NCBI GenBank assembly: GCA_965206655.1
Contig: CBDBKC010000027.1
Coordinates: forward strand, 1 to 64,000
Direction: 5' to 3'
Length of the DNA: 64,000 nucleotides
DNA from: JAPPLB01 sp965206655
Lineage (GTDB): Bacteria > Acidobacteriota > Terriglobia > Bryobacterales > UBA6623
Made by a program: the position numbers and the translations under genes. Of the stretch, positions 63,043 through 64,000 are shown piece after piece. Positions within the stretch are counted from its first letter, which is position 1. Every line of letters begins with the position of its first letter. The notes under the pieces are model-generated. The model worked only from the letters and a program-made list of their open reading frames with translations, made no database searches and was not told the DNA's origin.

Positions 63043-64000
63043 TCACACCCGAGCCAGCTCGCGCGAAGCCCGCCTTTCGCGATTCGAAAACCGTTCCGAG
63101 ATTAACTTCAGCGAAAGGGCCGGCTCCCCCACCTCGTTCAAGGTCTGCTCGACTGACTTGTGATTGTGGTAACGAGCTTCGCCGTAGTCCCGGATCTGGG
63201 CGACGGAAAGCTGTTCCTGAATCTCCTTGATGCCGGCTTCCAGGCTCGTCTCGCCGCGAAACCCGAGCCGCCCACGAATCTTGTCGAACGAGACGCGATA
63301 GTTCCGTTTGTCATCATTCTTCTCGTGAACGACGCTCATATTGGGCACCAACCCATGGATCGCCCGACCGACGTCGCCCAGGTGGTGATTCATTTCTTGA
63401 GATCCGACATTGAAGATCTCACCACTCACTTCAGCGACGCCAACGTCTAACATCAGACAAAACGCCCGAGCGATGTCGTTGACATGAACGAACGGACGCC
63501 ACTGATCTTCATTGAAAATCACGATCTTTTTCTCAAGGACTGCCCTGGCCGTCAGTAGATTCACGACCAAATCGAACCGAGGACGCTGTGACCACCCAAA
63601 CGCCGTCCCGAGACGCAGGATCGTGGGGTGAAACGTCTCGCTCCGCGAGGCCAGCAGAATCTTCTCCGAGTCGACCTTTGTGGCCGCATAGAGTGAAACT
63701 GGATTCAACTCCGATTGTTCGTCCACGATCGAATCATTGGCTCCATAGACGCTGCAGGTCGACGCAAACACAAGGCGAGAGACGCCGTATCCCTTACAGA
63801 CGTCCGCCACGAGCGCTGTTGCGGCGTAGTTTGTCTGAAGCGTCGTCTCCTCGTCCAAGGCGCAAGCCGGATCACCGACGATGGCGCCGAGATGCACTAC
63901 CGCATCCATCCCCTTAACGGCGTGCATGACGGCGTCTACGTGACGGAAATCGCCCCTCATGAGATCAAAACGTGGGTGGGCAAGCAGCTCACTGATCGCG
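63043..64000 (-). CDS. NAD-dependent epimerase/dehydratase (extended SDR), truncated by window end
   Basis: C-terminal 319 codons; the N-terminal part, including the GxxGxxG NAD site, lies beyond 64000. The frame is open at 64000 (AISELLAHPRFDLMRGDFRH). Active-site YxxxK is in VSLYAATKVDSEK and the preceding Ser/Thr in VFASTCSVYG. AFGWSQRPRFDLVVNLL and WRPFVHVNDIARAFCLML are typical of GDP- or UDP-sugar epimerases. Nucleotide sugar supply for surface polysaccharide is likely, in line with the broken ugd gene. Confidence 0.85.
   Translation of the reverse strand, partial: AISELLAHPRFDLMRGDFRHVDAVMHAVKGMDAVVHLGAIVGDPACALDEETTLQTNYAATALVADVCKGYGVSRLVFASTCSVYGANDSIVDEQSELNPVSLYAATKVDSEKILLASRSETFHPTILRLGTAFGWSQRPRFDLVVNLLTARAVLEKKIVIFNEDQWRPFVHVNDIARAFCLMLDVGVAEVSGEIFNVGSQEMNHHLGDVGRAIHGLVPNMSVVHEKNDDKRNYRVSFDKIRGRLGFRGETSLEAGIKEIQEQLSVAQIRDYGEARYHNHKSVEQTLNEVGEPALSLKLISERFSNRERRASRELARV

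Overview
The window looks like chromosomal DNA of an Acidobacteriota member close to Bryobacter/Solibacter. The reasons are a 903-aa beta-propeller protein ending in the Solibacter-type C-terminal domain (6384-9095), a PVC-type membrane-bound dehydrogenase/cytochrome with HEAT repeats, a DUF1592/DUF1552 planctomycete-acidobacterial gene pair, a sulfatase, secreted twin-arginine oxidoreductase-type enzymes, and two copies of a coiled-coil membrane protein family that I know mainly from Acidobacteria. GC is high and most genes sit singly or in short operons. No rRNA, tRNA or CRISPR array was seen. The taxonomic placement is inference.

Layout. 1-4400 is an accessory, repeat-rich stretch: two REP-type Y1 transposase copies, both broken in different ways, a decayed secreted-protein gene between them, and several families of 60-120 bp repeats, many ending in the motif GGTGCCTGTCCC or its relatives and bordered by short tandem duplications. 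4400-22460 carries secreted and envelope functions: a TlpA-type thioredoxin, the propeller protein, a broken di-heme oxidoreductase, a PKD protein, an SMP-30 lactonase, a pair of squalene-cyclase-fold proteins (one with a nonsense codon), a PVC cytochrome, a Uma2 protein, a sulfatase and an NHL-repeat protein. 22598-23992 is an IS481-family element whose transposase carries an in-frame amber codon. 24160-33504 holds an esterase, a coiled-coil membrane protein, a GluR0-like ligand-gated K+ channel, a CNNM/CorC transporter, YajQ, a response regulator, BamD, ribulose-phosphate epimerase and a cold-shock protein. 33808-36531 is a UDP-glucose dehydrogenase gene cleanly split by an IS4-family element with its target duplication still visible. 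36600-50813 holds a rhodanese lipoprotein, a PhzF remnant, a DapA-like enzyme, an ACT-domain protein, an AAA+ ATPase, a GT-C type membrane protein, a D-aminoacylase-like amidohydrolase, an ankyrin protein and a frameshifted DUF1552/DUF1592 pair. 51189-64000 holds the second coiled-coil paralogue, a VWA protein, a mutarotase-fold protein, a sterol-desaturase family protein, OsmC, an IlvD/Edd dehydratase, two FAD oxidoreductases, a bactofilin and a truncated SDR epimerase.

A theme of the window is gene decay. At least nine loci are broken by nonsense codons, frameshifts, internal deletions or IS insertion, while long genes next to them (for example 15973-19128, 40986-43289 and 57412-59424) are fully open. 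This argues against uniformly poor sequence and for real pseudogene accumulation, perhaps after a recent change of lifestyle. The most notable intact single gene is the GluR0-like channel at 26680-27750. The most notable unexplained structure is the motif-terminated repeat system in the first 4 kb.
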